Shown here piece after piece: positions 24,665 through 32,700 of a DNA stretch of 42,117 nucleotides (position 1 is its first letter; the number at the start of each line of letters is the position of its first letter). Position numbers and translations under genes: made by a program. Below the pieces are notes generated by a model that saw nothing but the letters and a program-made list of their open reading frames with translations, was not told the DNA's origin and made no database searches. The DNA is from Verrucomicrobiota bacterium (GTDB lineage: Bacteria; Verrucomicrobiota; Verrucomicrobiia; Limisphaerales; SIBE01), in the NCBI GenBank assembly GCA_016190065.1, contig JACPRI010000194.1:1-42117 (forward strand), in the 5' to 3' direction.

Positions 24665-26044
24665 GTGATGAAAGGCTCCGGCTCTTTCGCTTTTGAAAAA
24701 GATTCGTTGGCTCTGCTGCGAGCTGCACTGGAACGGCTCGAAGCCGGGTTTGCTTCTTTGCCCGCGTCCCCCACAAGCTTCTTGGCACCGGACTCGCAAG
24801 CCGTCGAGCGTGTGCTGTGCGAGGTTGCCCAGCGGTTGCACGACAATTTTCCCTACTTCCATCCCCTCTACGCCGGACAGATGCTCAAGCCGCCGCATCC
24901 GGTGGCGCGGCTCGCTTATGCGCTGGCGCAGTGGATCAATCCCAACAACCACGCGCTGGACGGCGGGCGCGCCAGTTCCGCGATGGAAAAGGAGGCCGTT
25001 GCCGAGATCGCCGGCATGTTCGGATGGAAAACCCACCTCGGCCACCTGTGCAGCGGCGGCACGATGGCCAATCTGGAAGCGTTGTGGGTGGCCAGTCGAT
25101 TGCGCCCCGGCGCCAACGTGGTCGCCTCGCAGCAGGCGCACTACACGCACCAGCGCATCGCGGGGGTGCTCGGGCTGAACTTCGAGTCGATCCCTTGCGA
25201 CGGCCGCGGACGCATGGATGTCGCCCGGCTTGGGGCTTGTCTGGCCCAAGGCGGCGTCGGAACCGTCGTGGCCACCATCGGGACCACGGCGACGGGATCC
25301 GTCGATCCATTGCCCGAACTGCTCGATCTGCGCGCAAGGCACGGTTTCCATCTCCACGCCGATGCCGCCTATGGCGGATACTTCTGCCTCGTGGACAACC
25401 TGGCGACGGAAACGCAGCGCGCTTATGAGCGGCTTGGCGAAGTTGACTCCCTTGTGATCGATCCGCACAAACACGGCCTTCAACCCTATGGCTGTGGTTG
25501 CGTGCTTTTTCGTGATCCCGGCGTAGGCCGATTCTACAAGCACGATTCGCCTTACACCTACTTCAGTTCAGCGGAGCTTCACCTGGGCGAGATCAGTCTG
25601 GAATGTTCGCGCCCCGGCGCGGCAGCAGTCGCGTTGTGGGCGACGCAAAGACTCTTGCCCCTCGTCAAAGGCGGCGAGTTTGCGCGCGGGCTCATGGGCG
25701 GACGCGATGCCGCCTTGGACCTGCACGAAAAGCTGCGGACGGACGAACGGTTTCTCACCGGTTTCGCGCCCGAACTGGACATCGTCGTGTGGGTACCGCG
25801 CGCCGAAAGCGTGAGCGCCGCTTCCCCACGCTCACGATGGCTCTTCACCGAAGCGGCCCGCCGTAATCTGCACCTGGCTCTGGCGGAATTGCCCGCCGAT
25901 TTTTTTGATCTGGCCGGCGCCGGAATGAAACGGGACCGCGACACAATCACCTGTTTGCGGTCGGTCTTGATGAAACCGGAACACCGCGATTGGATGGAAC
26001 GCATTTGGGAAATACTGATTGAATCCGCCGAGGCGCAAGGGTGA
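24665..26044 (+). CDS. PLP-dependent decarboxylase (group II amino-acid decarboxylase family)
   Basis: A 459-residue fold-type-I enzyme of the aromatic-L-amino-acid/glutamate decarboxylase family. PLP lysine Lys269 lies in VIDPHKHG; Asp233 in HADAAYGG should pair with the pyridine nitrogen; His160 in QAHYTHQR should stack on the ring; and CSGGTMANLEAL holds the phosphate. The GTV and GTTATGSVDP segments are typical. GTG 24665 or ATG 24668 may be the start; AAGGG lies just before. Substrate cannot be assigned from the sequence. The gene follows the cytochrome gene by 107 nt with nothing notable between. Confidence 0.88.
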   Translation: MMKGSGSFAFEKDSLALLRAALERLEAGFASLPASPTSFLAPDSQAVERVLCEVAQRLHDNFPYFHPLYAGQMLKPPHPVARLAYALAQWINPNNHALDGGRASSAMEKEAVAEIAGMFGWKTHLGHLCSGGTMANLEALWVASRLRPGANVVASQQAHYTHQRIAGVLGLNFESIPCDGRGRMDVARLGACLAQGGVGTVVATIGTTATGSVDPLPELLDLRARHGFHLHADAAYGGYFCLVDNLATETQRAYERLGEVDSLVIDPHKHGLQPYGCGCVLFRDPGVGRFYKHDSPYTYFSSAELHLGEISLECSRPGAAAVALWATQRLLPLVKGGEFARGLMGGRDAALDLHEKLRTDERFLTGFAPELDIVVWVPRAESVSAASPRSRWLFTEAARRNLHLALAELPADFFDLAGAGMKRDRDTITCLRSVLMKPEHRDWMERIWEILIESAEAQG

Positions 26045-26057
26045 CGAGAACCGGACT

Positions 26058-26150
26058 CGTTAAAGCGTTACAAGGTTAAATTGTTAAATCGGTCAACTGG
26101 ACTGGGATTTAACCATTCAACCCTTTTAACTCATTTAACCTCTTAACGCG
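26058..26150. repeat. Short-unit GTTAAA repeat array, both orientations
   Basis: The left half reads GTTAAAGCGTTACAAGGTTA then AATTGTTAAATCGGT; the right half contains the inverse (ATTTAACCATTCAACCC, TTTTAACTCATTTAACCTC). The unit is an 8-9-nt GTTAAATcc/GTTACAAcg word, so the array can fold on itself. It lies between the convergent decarboxylase and protease genes and may serve as a termination structure. Confidence 0.65.
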
Positions 26151-26174
26151 CGCGCGACAGCGCTGGACAAATGG

Positions 26175-27290
26175 CTACCGATATTGAAACACGAGATTCC
26201 CGTTCTGAAGCGTAAGGCCGATGATCCGCAGCTCGGACGCGCTGTTCAACCGGTAGAACCTCACGCCGGACGGCGCCGGCAGCGTCACGATTCCAGACGC
26301 GGTGTCCACGTCCGCGTTGACCTCATCTTCAAAAGGCCCCGTCACAGTTGGCGCCGATTGGAGGAGCGGCCCATCATCCGACGCCGTTTGCGCGAGAATG
26401 GTGTGGATCCAGTTCAGGCGAACGGAAATCCGTGTGGCATAAAATGCGCCGGGGATATTGGCTCTTGAGTTCGGAATGCGCGTCCAATTGCCTTCCCTTC
26501 CTTTGTAAATTCCGGCTTCGTCGAAAATGGCTGCCTGAAATCCAGGCCCGGTGTCGCTCGTGTTGTACAGGCCGTCCACAAGAAAGTTAACGCCGGCCAA
26601 CTTCCAGGTTCCCCCGTCCTGAATGAAGAGTCCGCCGCCTGAATCTCCAGCGGAAAGATGCGCCTCGTTCGGTCCGGCGTCCGCGTCGAAGGGCACCTTC
26701 AACAGATCGCCCGATTCCGCAAAGGATGTGCCGTCGCCCGTGGTCGGTCCTCCACTTCGGGAGACAAGGCCGCCGACGCGGTTTTGTCCCCATCGTTTCC
26801 GGCCGTCCGCGAAGCCCCAGTGCCACCCCTTCGCGGTGCTGCCAAGCAGGCCAGCAATAGTGACTTCACTCCCTCTTTGAGTGCCTCGCCCAAACACCAC
26901 GAGATCCTTTCCGACCTCATCAGTCTGCGGGTAAAGCTCGGTAAACTTCGCGAATCGGCCCCGAACTTTCCAAATTCGCAGATCGCTGTCCGGGTCATCG
27001 AAAAACGCGGTCGTAGTGTATTCCAGGCCATTGATGGAGAATTTGATCCCGGGAGAGCCTCCCAAATGTTTGGCGGTGATGAAGTGTTGCGGGCTGATCG
27101 GCGTGCCCAAAAAAGCGGACCAGGCCCCCTGGAGATGCCAGCCGCTGTCGGCTAACTCGCCCGTGGGCGGCGTGGAATTGTGGAGCGGGTCGGCCGTGGA
27201 ATAGAAGATCACGCCGCGTGCTGAAAGCCCGCAGCAAGCCGTTGCGATCAAGGCCAGCCGTTTGACGGCGACCTTGAGGAAAGTGCGCAT
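26175..27290 (-). CDS. Secreted trypsin-like serine protease
   Basis: A 371-residue exported protein (start chosen at MRTFLKVAVKRLALIATACCG, a signal peptide; the frame extends 27 codons further). The chymotrypsin-fold triad is recognisable though diverged: His75 in FITAKHLGG, Asp103 in DDPDSDLRIWKV, and Ser217 in LSAGDSGGGLF, with AWSAFLGTPISPQ before the histidine strand. Residues after about 275 form a beta module (VRLNWIHTIL, SAPTVTGPF, GVRFYRLNSAS) frequent at the end of verrucomicrobial secreted proteins. A general extracellular protease is likely; no inhibitor or partner is adjacent. Confidence 0.78.
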   Translation of the reverse strand: MRTFLKVAVKRLALIATACCGLSARGVIFYSTADPLHNSTPPTGELADSGWHLQGAWSAFLGTPISPQHFITAKHLGGSPGIKFSINGLEYTTTAFFDDPDSDLRIWKVRGRFAKFTELYPQTDEVGKDLVVFGRGTQRGSEVTIAGLLGSTAKGWHWGFADGRKRWGQNRVGGLVSRSGGPTTGDGTSFAESGDLLKVPFDADAGPNEAHLSAGDSGGGLFIQDGGTWKLAGVNFLVDGLYNTSDTGPGFQAAIFDEAGIYKGREGNWTRIPNSRANIPGAFYATRISVRLNWIHTILAQTASDDGPLLQSAPTVTGPFEDEVNADVDTASGIVTLPAPSGVRFYRLNSASELRIIGLTLQNGNLVFQYR

Positions 27291-27410
27291 ATTTCTCACC
27301 GGAGCCGGGAAATAGCCCCCGGCCCGCATCGAGCAGCCGCATTCAGCACGCTTTACATTCTTCAAATTCAATTATCAGCACACGACATTCCAACCGCCCA
27401 GCACACTTCA

Positions 27411-28487
27411 TTACGCCAGCCTCCCCAGCATTCGATCCAGCGAATCGGAGGTCTGATAAATCAGCGCTTCCGGGTAGTGCGGATACGGATGGAAATACTC
27501 GAACGTCACGTAGCCGCGATACCTAATTTGGTCGAGCGCCTCGATGACCGCCGGCCAATCCGTCGTGCCGTCCAGGAGTGGCCGAAAGGTCTCCAGAGAA
27601 TAATCGGTCCCCTTCTTGGTGAATTCCTTGAAGTGAATGTTCTGAATTCGTTTGCCGAGAATGGGAATCCAATGTTCGGCGTGCTGGAACATCGAAATGT
27701 TCCCCGTGTCGAAATGAACGCGCACGTGACTGCTTTGAAAGCTGTCCACAAACGCGTTCATTTCCATCGGCGTCATGAGGTAGCCGTTGAAGAAGATGTT
27801 TTCGATGTTCAGATAGACCCCGAGCTTCTCGGCCTGGGGAACGAGTTTGCCAATGGCTTCGCGCGCCCGGCGATCGCAGACATCGTTCGGCACCGGCTCG
27901 TGATCCGTGCGCCAGGGAATATGGACCGCGCCGGGAACGACGAGCAGATTCTTCACGCCCAGATCGTGCGCGGCTTGGGCCATCTTGCCGGCGAGTTCCA
28001 AACCGCGCGTCCGCTTTTCGGGATCGTTGCTGGTCAGCGGATAAGGCCAGAACAGAAACGAGCAAAGCCCACTGATGGCGATGCCGATCCGGTCCGCCAT
28101 TTTTCGAATCTCCTGAAATTCCTTCGTGCCCGCTTTGGGGGAAAGATCGTTGTCCAGATCGTAGTTGAGTTCGATGCCGTCAAAGCCCGCGCGCTTGGCC
28201 AGCTTCAGGCATTCCTCGAGATTCATCTTTTGCGGGTACGGGAACGCCCATTGATTGATCGACTTCTTCAGGTCGAAGCGCTTGGGCGATTGGCGGCGCG
28301 CATCCGCAACCGCAACCGCCACCGGTGCGGCGAGCGCGTGGGGTGAAACGAGAGCCGCCGTGCCGGCCACGGCGAGCGTTGATTTGATCGCGGCCCGGCG
28401 CGAAACGAGTTTTGGACCTGAGTCCAGGGAGACACAGCCTTCTTGAGCGCCAGGTTGAATTGAGGTCGATGGGGTCTGAGGATTCAT
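27411..28487 (-). CDS. Tat-exported sugar phosphate isomerase/epimerase-like TIM barrel
   Basis: A 358-residue xylose-isomerase-like TIM-barrel protein. A twin-arginine signal (SRRAAIKSTLAVAGTAALVS) lies at about 29-55. The barrel has metal-site candidates in FDGIELNYD, YLNIENIFFN, HVRVHFDTGN, NIHFKEF and GYVTFEYFHP, so the Glu-Asp-His-Glu set is complete. Families include hydroxypyruvate isomerase, inosose dehydratase and 3-keto-sugar processing enzymes; the exact reaction is not readable. It is the last gene of a cluster encoding a ribose-type ABC importer, 53 nt after the permease stop, so its substrate may be related to the imported sugar, although the Tat signal places it outside the cytoplasm. 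Confidence 0.85.
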   Translation of the reverse strand: MNPQTPSTSIQPGAQEGCVSLDSGPKLVSRRAAIKSTLAVAGTAALVSPHALAAPVAVAVADARRQSPKRFDLKKSINQWAFPYPQKMNLEECLKLAKRAGFDGIELNYDLDNDLSPKAGTKEFQEIRKMADRIGIAISGLCSFLFWPYPLTSNDPEKRTRGLELAGKMAQAAHDLGVKNLLVVPGAVHIPWRTDHEPVPNDVCDRRAREAIGKLVPQAEKLGVYLNIENIFFNGYLMTPMEMNAFVDSFQSSHVRVHFDTGNISMFQHAEHWIPILGKRIQNIHFKEFTKKGTDYSLETFRPLLDGTTDWPAVIEALDQIRYRGYVTFEYFHPYPHYPEALIYQTSDSLDRMLGRLA

Positions 28488-28540
28488 AAGGGGCTATTTA
28501 AGCCAGGGCCGGGCGCGAGGCAAGAACTCGGATGGGTCCC

Positions 28541-29521
28541 TCATCCCTCCGCCCGCCGCTGCCGCAGAAGGTCCAGACCGACGGCCAGGATGATGACGAT
28601 GCCGATGATGATTTCCTGCGTGTAGGTCTGCCAACCCATTTGGTTCGAGCCGTTGCGCAGCACCGCCATGATCAATGCGCCGATCATCGAACCAAGAATG
28701 CTTCCGACGCCGCCGTTCAGACTCGCGCCTCCGATCACCACCGCCGCGATGATGTCGAGTTCCAGGCCGATCGCCACGGTCGGATCGCCTTGGGTCAACC
28801 GAGAGAGCTGCATCAAGCCGGCGAGGCCAAAGAACAACCCGGCCAGCGTGTAAATCAGCACTTTGTAAAGCTGCACGCGGATTCCGCACAACCGCGCCGT
28901 GCTCTCATTCGAGCCGATGGCGAAAACATATCGGCCAAAGACGGTCTGCCGCATCACCACCGCCATCACCACCGCCAGCGCGGCCGCAATCCAGACGCCC
29001 GGCGGCAACGGGAAAAGGCTCAACGGTTCAACCAGGGCCATGAGGTTGTTCACGGATGATTCGGGCGCGTTGACCGTCTGATTGCCCGCGAGCCATTTGG
29101 CCGTTCCCCGCCCCACGCCCATCATGCCCAGCGTGACGATGAATGGCAGCATGCGGAGCGCGGCGACCGACAGTCCATTCAACAAACCGATTCCACCGCC
29201 GACTAAAATCGTCAGCGCGATGGCCGCGCCTGTGGAATAACCCTTCACCAGCAAGGTGGCGCCCACCACGCTCGTCAGCGCGACAACCGAACCGACGCTG
29301 AGGTCAATGCCGCCGCTAACGATGATCATCGTCATGCCGAGCGCGCCGATGGCGACGATGACCGTCTGGACCAGGATGATTTTGAAATTGGCGCCCGTCA
29401 GAAAATAAGGCCGCACTTCCTTGCTCAGGCAGAAAATGCCGATAACGAAGAGCAATCCCAGGAAGGGTCCCAAGGCATTGAGCACTTTCCTGAATTTGAT
29501 CTTAGATTCGCGTTCGCCCAT
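28541..29521 (-). CDS. Sugar ABC transporter permease (RbsC type)
   Basis: A 326-residue polytopic inner-membrane protein of the branched-chain/ribose permease family. The start MGERESKIKF was chosen over a longer in-frame ATG 8 codons upstream. About nine hydrophobic segments are seen; the conserved family stretches are GMTMIIVSGGIDLSVGSVVAL, GNQTVNAPESSV and AAVVIGGASLNGGVGSILGSMIGALIM. It forms the pore with the ATPase encoded upstream. The ~320-nt gap between the two genes holds a repeat array. Confidence 0.92.
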   Translation of the reverse strand: MGERESKIKFRKVLNALGPFLGLLFVIGIFCLSKEVRPYFLTGANFKIILVQTVIVAIGALGMTMIIVSGGIDLSVGSVVALTSVVGATLLVKGYSTGAAIALTILVGGGIGLLNGLSVAALRMLPFIVTLGMMGVGRGTAKWLAGNQTVNAPESSVNNLMALVEPLSLFPLPPGVWIAAALAVVMAVVMRQTVFGRYVFAIGSNESTARLCGIRVQLYKVLIYTLAGLFFGLAGLMQLSRLTQGDPTVAIGLELDIIAAVVIGGASLNGGVGSILGSMIGALIMAVLRNGSNQMGWQTYTQEIIIGIVIILAVGLDLLRQRRAEG

Positions 29522-29589
29522 GTGCCGGGCGCAGTGTAAACGCAATCGGGCAAATCAAAAGTCCAATTCTGGATCAGGCGGCGTTTCCT

Positions 29590-29835
29590 GTTGTCCGTCT
29601 CCGTTGCCTCTGTTGTCTCCTGTTTCCACTTCAAAAGTCACAGCTAAGCTGTAACAATTCAATAGAGAACAGGAGCAAACAGAGAGAACAGAGGTCGAGG
29701 GCAAGGGGATCATTTCATTTTCGGCGATCACTAACCGCTCACCATTCAGTGACCAAAGTGGCCCGAACGAAAAAGCTGTGTTTGGACTCCCAGCCTCTGT
29801 TTCCTCAGTGTTCTCCTGTTTGGGAAATTGAATAG
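29590..29835. repeat. Inverted ACAGAGG / CAGCTAAGCTGTAAC repeat region
   Basis: A ~48-nt unit (AGCTGTAACAATTCAATAGA then ACAGGAGCAAACAGAG) at 29648-29695 is repeated in inverse at about 29788-29835 (CCTCTGTTTCCTCAG to GAATAGTTACGGCT). The left flank has a further inverse part (CTCTGTTGTCTCCTGTTTCC) and the palindrome ACAGCTAAGCTGT. No gene is seen in 29522-29841. Confidence 0.65.
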
Positions 29836-29841
29836 TTACGG

Positions 29842-31341
29842 CTAAGCGGGGCAGGCGGTGCTTCCGATTGCCGCGCTGATGATGCTGTGCTCAGTCCAGC
29901 CTGATGCGGGACGCACCTCGGACAGCACGCCGCGGCACATCACGCCGATGCTGTCGCACACGCCCATCAGCTCGGGCAGATACGAACTCACAAAAATGAT
30001 CGCCTTGCCCTGAGCCGCCAGTTGTCCCATCAACCGGTAAATCTCGCTTTTGCTTCCGACGTCAATGCCGCGGGTCGGTTCATCCAGCAACAGAATTCTG
30101 GCGTCGTGGTGCAGCAACCGGCCCAGGGCCACCTTTTGCTGATTGCCGCCCGACAACTCGCCGATCGGCTGTTCGGGACCGGCGGCGCGCACGTTCAGGC
30201 GCTGCATCCAGTCAAGAGCCGCGCAGCGTTGTCGCCGGGCACTGATCAGGCCGAACCTGGCCAGGGGCGCGTAGCGTGTGATCGTGAGGTTGTCCGCCAA
30301 AGTTCGGTTGAGCATCAGCCCTTCCTCCTTGCGGTTCTCGCTGAGCAACCCGATCCCTTCCGCCAGGCTCCGCCCCGGCGTGCAGCGGCGTTGTTGCCTG
30401 GAATAAATGAACACGTCGCCGCTTTCCACACGGTCCAGACCGAAACAGGCGCGAAGCGTTTCGGTCCGGCCCGCGCCAATGAGCCCCGCCACGCCGAGGA
30501 TTTCACCGGCCCGCAGCGTCAAATTCACGGAGCGCGGTTTGCCGCGCCCGGCCAGCCCTTTCAATTCCAGCAGCGGTTCGCCCAACTGCCGCGGGTGGCG
30601 CGGATAAATCTCCTTGATCTCGCGCCCCACCATCCGGCGGATAATTTCATCCAGCGAAGCAGTGGCCATCTCCCCTGCCCCGACCGTCTCGCCGTCGCGC
30701 AAAACCGTGTAGCGATCGCAAATCCGCTGGCATTCCTCCAGAAAATGGCTGATGTAAACGATGCTCACGCCGCGCTGACGCAATCGACCAATCACGGCGA
30801 AAAGATTTTCCGTGTCCACGTCGGTCAGGCTGCTCGTGGGTTCGTCCATGATCAAAACCTTCGGCTCACTGAGCAGAGCGCGCGCGATCTCGACGATTTG
30901 TTGCTCCGCGATGGGCCGTCCGCTCACCCGCGCGTCCAGAGGAATGTTTTCGTGCCGGAGTTCCGCCAGCGCCGCCCGAGCCATTTCCCGGCGGCGCGCC
31001 CGATTGATCCATCCCAGCCGGCGCGGCTCTTCTCCGAGCAGAATATTCTCCTCGACGCTCAGATGCGGCGCCAGATTCAACTCCTGATAAATCATGGCGA
31101 TGCCGCGGCGGCGCGCGTGCAATGGGTTTTCAGGAACGAAGGGCTGCCCATCCAATTCGATGCGTCCGGCATCCGGCGTGTACGCGCCGCTGAGGATTTT
31201 CATCAGCGTACTTTTGCCGGCGCCGTTCTCTCCAATCAGTGCGTGAACTTCTCCCGGCGCGACCTCCAGCTCGACATTTTTCAGCGCGCGAGTCGCGCCA
31301 AAACTCTTCTGCAAACCGAGCATGTGGAGGCGAGGTGGCAT
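29842..31341 (-). CDS. Sugar ABC transporter ATPase, two domains (RbsA type)
   Basis: A 499-residue double ATPase. Domain 1 has Walker A GENGAGKST (about 38), a shortened signature region (RPIAEQQIVEIARAL) and Walker B VLIMDEPTSSL. Domain 2 has the degenerate Walker A of this class (GLIGAGRTE), a full signature LSGGNQQKVALGRLL and Walker B LLLDEPTRGIDVG. Such tandem ATPases drive ribose, xylose, galactose or similar importers together with one permease and a periplasmic binding protein, both present here. Sugar specificity cannot be told from the ATPase. Confidence 0.92.
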   Translation of the reverse strand: MPPRLHMLGLQKSFGATRALKNVELEVAPGEVHALIGENGAGKSTLMKILSGAYTPDAGRIELDGQPFVPENPLHARRRGIAMIYQELNLAPHLSVEENILLGEEPRRLGWINRARRREMARAALAELRHENIPLDARVSGRPIAEQQIVEIARALLSEPKVLIMDEPTSSLTDVDTENLFAVIGRLRQRGVSIVYISHFLEECQRICDRYTVLRDGETVGAGEMATASLDEIIRRMVGREIKEIYPRHPRQLGEPLLELKGLAGRGKPRSVNLTLRAGEILGVAGLIGAGRTETLRACFGLDRVESGDVFIYSRQQRRCTPGRSLAEGIGLLSENRKEEGLMLNRTLADNLTITRYAPLARFGLISARRQRCAALDWMQRLNVRAAGPEQPIGELSGGNQQKVALGRLLHHDARILLLDEPTRGIDVGSKSEIYRLMGQLAAQGKAIIFVSSYLPELMGVCDSIGVMCRGVLSEVRPASGWTEHSIISAAIGSTACPA

Positions 31342-31363
31342 GGGGAGAACCTCAATGCGGACG

Positions 31364-31454
31364 GACCCACCCCTTCACCCCTCCCGGGAGGGGAAGCGGA
31401 ACAAACCAAGAGTTACATAGCTCCCCTCCTGGGAGGGGCACGGGGGTGGGTTCA
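31364..31454. repeat. GGGTGG/CCTCCC palindromic element between binding protein and ATPase genes
   Basis: Two inverse copies of a ~30-nt unit: GACCCACCCCTTCACCCCTC at 31364 and its inverse ending GGGGGTGGGTTC at 31454, each with an inner CCTCCCGGGAGG or CCTCCTGGGAGG palindrome. A strong RNA hairpin just after the binding-protein gene is typical where the binding protein needs more mRNA than the membrane parts. Confidence 0.7.
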
Positions 31455-31471
31455 CAGATCGTGTCGGAAGA

Positions 31472-31530
31472 CATTTAACCCCTTTAGCCGATTCAACGAT
31501 TTAACGATTTAACGTTGTAACGTTTTAACA
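31472..31530. repeat. Short-unit GTTAAA repeat, inverted orientation
   Basis: On the minus strand: TGTTAAAACGTTACAACGTT then AAATCGTTAAATCGTTGAATC, six or seven units of CGTTAAAT/CGTTACAA. The same unit is found at 7351-7384 and 26058-26150. Confidence 0.65.
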
Positions 31531-31579
31531 AGCTCGAACCTCCCGGAGAAGAGCAGGATGTGTTTGGAGGCGTGCAAAT

Positions 31580-32569
31580 CTACTTCAAATACTTTTCGAG
31601 AGGCGGATAGAGCAGTTCCTTGATTTCCGGCTGTCCCATGTTCTCCCGCGTGACCAGATACACGCCGGTATCAATGCGCCTTTCGACCTTCTGTCCCTGG
31701 AGATGTTTCATCATCGTCATCACGGCGGTGTAACCCATGAGAACAGGATTCTGAACAATCAATCCTTGAACGTCCCCGTTCTTCAAATCTTGCACCGACT
31801 GCGAACCGGCGTCGAAGCCGACCATTTTCACTTTGCCGCCTGCCTTGCCGATGTTGCGGAGCGCCATCGCCATCGCGATCGTCGGCGGTTCGCACGGGCA
31901 AAAAATTCCATCCAGCTCGCGTCCGTAGCGATTGAGCAGATTCTGCGAGACTTGATAGCCCGTCTCCCGCGTGGGACCGGCAAACTGGTCCGAGGAAATG
32001 AGTTTGATGTCGGGAAATTTGCGGATGGCTTCCAGAAACCCTTTCTCGCGGTTCTCCGTGCTCGCGGAACCGACCTGGTAGCGCAGCAGGATCACGTTGC
32101 CCTTGCCCCCGATCAGCTTGGCCAAATGCTCGCCCGCCATGACGCCGCCTTTGTGGTTGTCCGTCGCGACAAAGCTGACGTATTTGTCCGAGTTCAAGTC
32201 GGAGTCCATGACGACGACCGGCACCTTGGCGGAGATAGCGCTGTGGACGGGCCGGACCAGAGCCTGCGAATCCAGCGGCGCCAGGACGATCCCGTTCACG
32301 CGGCGCGACATAAAATTCTCGACCACTTGAATTTGCTGATCGCGGTCGTCTTCCTTCAGCGGGCCCTTCCAGATCACCTCGACCTTCAGTCCTTTTTCAT
32401 TCAATTCCTGCCGTGCTTTGAACGCGCCGGCGTTGATGGATTTCCAGAATTCGTGTGTGGTGCCTTTAGGGATGACCGCGAGCGTGTAGGCTTTCTCGGC
32501 CGCACTGGCGGAGAATCCGAGCGAGGCTAAGAGAGAGGTCGAGAGTAAGAGCAGGCGCACAGGTTTCAT
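31580..32569 (-). CDS. Sugar-binding periplasmic protein of the ABC importer (RbsB type)
   Basis: A 329-residue exported binding protein; the start at 32569 gives a signal peptide (KPVRLLLLSTSLLASLGFSASA). The mature part is a Periplasmic-binding-protein type-4 fold: YTLAVIPKGTTHEFWKSINAGA, VNGIVLAPLDSQALV, PVVVMDSDLN, FVATDNHKGG, GRELDGIFCPCEPPTIAM and KMVGFDAGSQSVQDL. It is the first gene of the importer cluster and likely the most expressed. A short tandem repeat (CTTGCAGCACTTGCAGC) lies in the divergent region upstream, near 32620, and might be a regulator site; this is a guess. Confidence 0.9.
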   Translation of the reverse strand: MKPVRLLLLSTSLLASLGFSASAAEKAYTLAVIPKGTTHEFWKSINAGAFKARQELNEKGLKVEVIWKGPLKEDDRDQQIQVVENFMSRRVNGIVLAPLDSQALVRPVHSAISAKVPVVVMDSDLNSDKYVSFVATDNHKGGVMAGEHLAKLIGGKGNVILLRYQVGSASTENREKGFLEAIRKFPDIKLISSDQFAGPTRETGYQVSQNLLNRYGRELDGIFCPCEPPTIAMAMALRNIGKAGGKVKMVGFDAGSQSVQDLKNGDVQGLIVQNPVLMGYTAVMTMMKHLQGQKVERRIDTGVYLVTRENMGQPEIKELLYPPLEKYLK

Positions 32570-32700
32570 GCGGGCCAAGCTATTGAACTCAACTTGTGTT
32601 TTCAACCCTTTTGATCGGCTTGCAGCACTTGCAGCAAAAAGGCTCGGCTTTCTTCCTTGCTCTTCCGCGCCGCCTTCCTCATTAATCCCGACACGAGATA

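Noticed and set aside
30022-31512. 496-codon + frame opposite the sugar ATPase
   Set aside because: Shadow of a strongly conserved ATPase gene; no motifs of its own.
32610-32640. CTTGCAGCACTTGCAGC as an operator of a LacI-type regulator
   Set aside because: Only a short tandem repeat, not a clean palindrome, and no regulator gene is nearby.
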